Source of the DNA: Gallaecimonas mangrovi
GTDB lineage: Bacteria; Pseudomonadota; Gammaproteobacteria; Enterobacterales; Gallaecimonadaceae
Reading direction: 5' to 3'
NCBI RefSeq assembly: GCF_003367375.1
Contig: NZ_CP031416.1
Span: forward strand, 2,611,501-2,675,500
Length of the DNA: 64,000 bases
The notes below the pieces were generated by a model. It saw only the letters and a list, made by a program, of their open reading frames with translations. It was not told the DNA's origin and searched no databases. How positions within the stretch are numbered: position 1 is the stretch's first letter; the number at the start of each line of letters is the position of its first letter. A program made the translations under genes and the position numbers. Positions 63,782 through 64,000 of the stretch are shown here, piece by piece.

Positions 63782-64000
63782 ATGTCAGACAAAGTCATCA
63801 TTTTCGACACCACACTGCGAGACGGCGAACAATCACCAGGCTGTGCCATGACGCTGACGCAAAAGCGCCGCATGGCCAAAGCCCTGGGCGCCCTTGGCGT
63901 TGATGTGATCGAAGCCGGCTTTGCTGCCGCCAGCCCTGACGACTTTAATGCCGTTGCTTCTATCGCTCGTGAAGTCAAAGGCCCCACCATTTGCGCCCTG
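63782..64000 (+). CDS. leuA: 2-isopropylmalate synthase LeuA (C-terminus outside window)
   Basis: The first 73 residues of Leu[50 protein letters not shown]. The [12 protein letters not shown] motif supplies metal and substrate ligands of this HMGL-like barrel. It condenses 2-oxoisovalerate with acetyl-CoA, first step of leucine synthesis. RBS AGGAG sits before the ATG; expression is under the upstream attenuator. Confidence 0.95.
   Translation, partial: MSDKVIIFDTTLRDGEQSPGCAMTLTQKRRMAKALGALGVDVIEAGFAAASPDDFNAVASIAREVKGPTICAL

Overview
The window looks like the chromosome of a free-living, polarly flagellated gammaproteobacterium. Support comes from the FlrA/FlrB flagellar master regulators, sigma-54 and sigma-28 flagellar promoters of Vibrio/Shewanella/Aeromonas type, LuxS, a cytochrome bd operon with CydP and CydX, and small families (DUF2982, DUF3634, SmrA) typical of Alteromonadales/Aeromonadales/Vibrionales. 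The gene set would suit a Gallaecimonas-like organism, but the species is an inference. No rRNA, CRISPR array, insertion sequence or prophage is visible.

Region 1 (1-29.7 kb) is a flagellar and chemotaxis locus. At the left edge flrA and a truncated flrB run leftward. A five-gene pseudaminic acid operon (pseB, pseC, pseF, a fused pseG-pseH, pseI) runs rightward from its own sigma-54-like promoter. Facing it is flaG-fliD-fliS-fliT followed by two Maf/DUF115 flagellin glycosyltransferase-type genes and an unrecognised 89-residue ORF. So the sugar nucleotide pathway and the enzymes likely to attach the sugar end 6 bp apart, converging. Next come two 276-residue flagellin genes, one with a sigma-28-like and one with a near-perfect sigma-54 promoter. 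Then come the hook/rod/ring operons flgBCDE and flgFG-IJKL, in which flgH is missing from its usual place, then cheV-cheR and divergent flgA, flgM and flgN.

Region 2 (29.7-47.1 kb) is mixed housekeeping: tRNA-Arg(CCT) with a duplicated 3' end and terminator, two SlyD-like FKBP prolyl isomerases, luxS, a haem-binding fatty-acid cis/trans isomerase, an outer membrane protein, small conserved genes, a large secreted nuclease carrying two C-terminal cellulose-binding-type modules, a TraB/GumN protein, an alpha/beta hydrolase, two identical tRNA-Pro(CGG) genes, a GT9-like glycosyltransferase, a DUF418 membrane protein and smrA.

Region 3 (47.1-55.8 kb): lytic transglycosylase slt, msrA, the cydP-cydA-cydB-cydX terminal oxidase operon with a YbgE-like gene past a terminator, an MFS transporter and an Old Yellow Enzyme-type flavin oxidoreductase.

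Region 4 (55.8-63.4 kb) is a choline-to-glycine-betaine osmoprotection locus: a choXVW-type ABC importer diverges from betI-betB-betA around a BetI-type operator, followed by a TorF-like porin 25 bp after betA. Region 5 (63.5-64 kb) is the start of the leucine operon: a leader peptide with eight Leu codons in a nine-codon stretch, an attenuator, and the 5' end of leuA.
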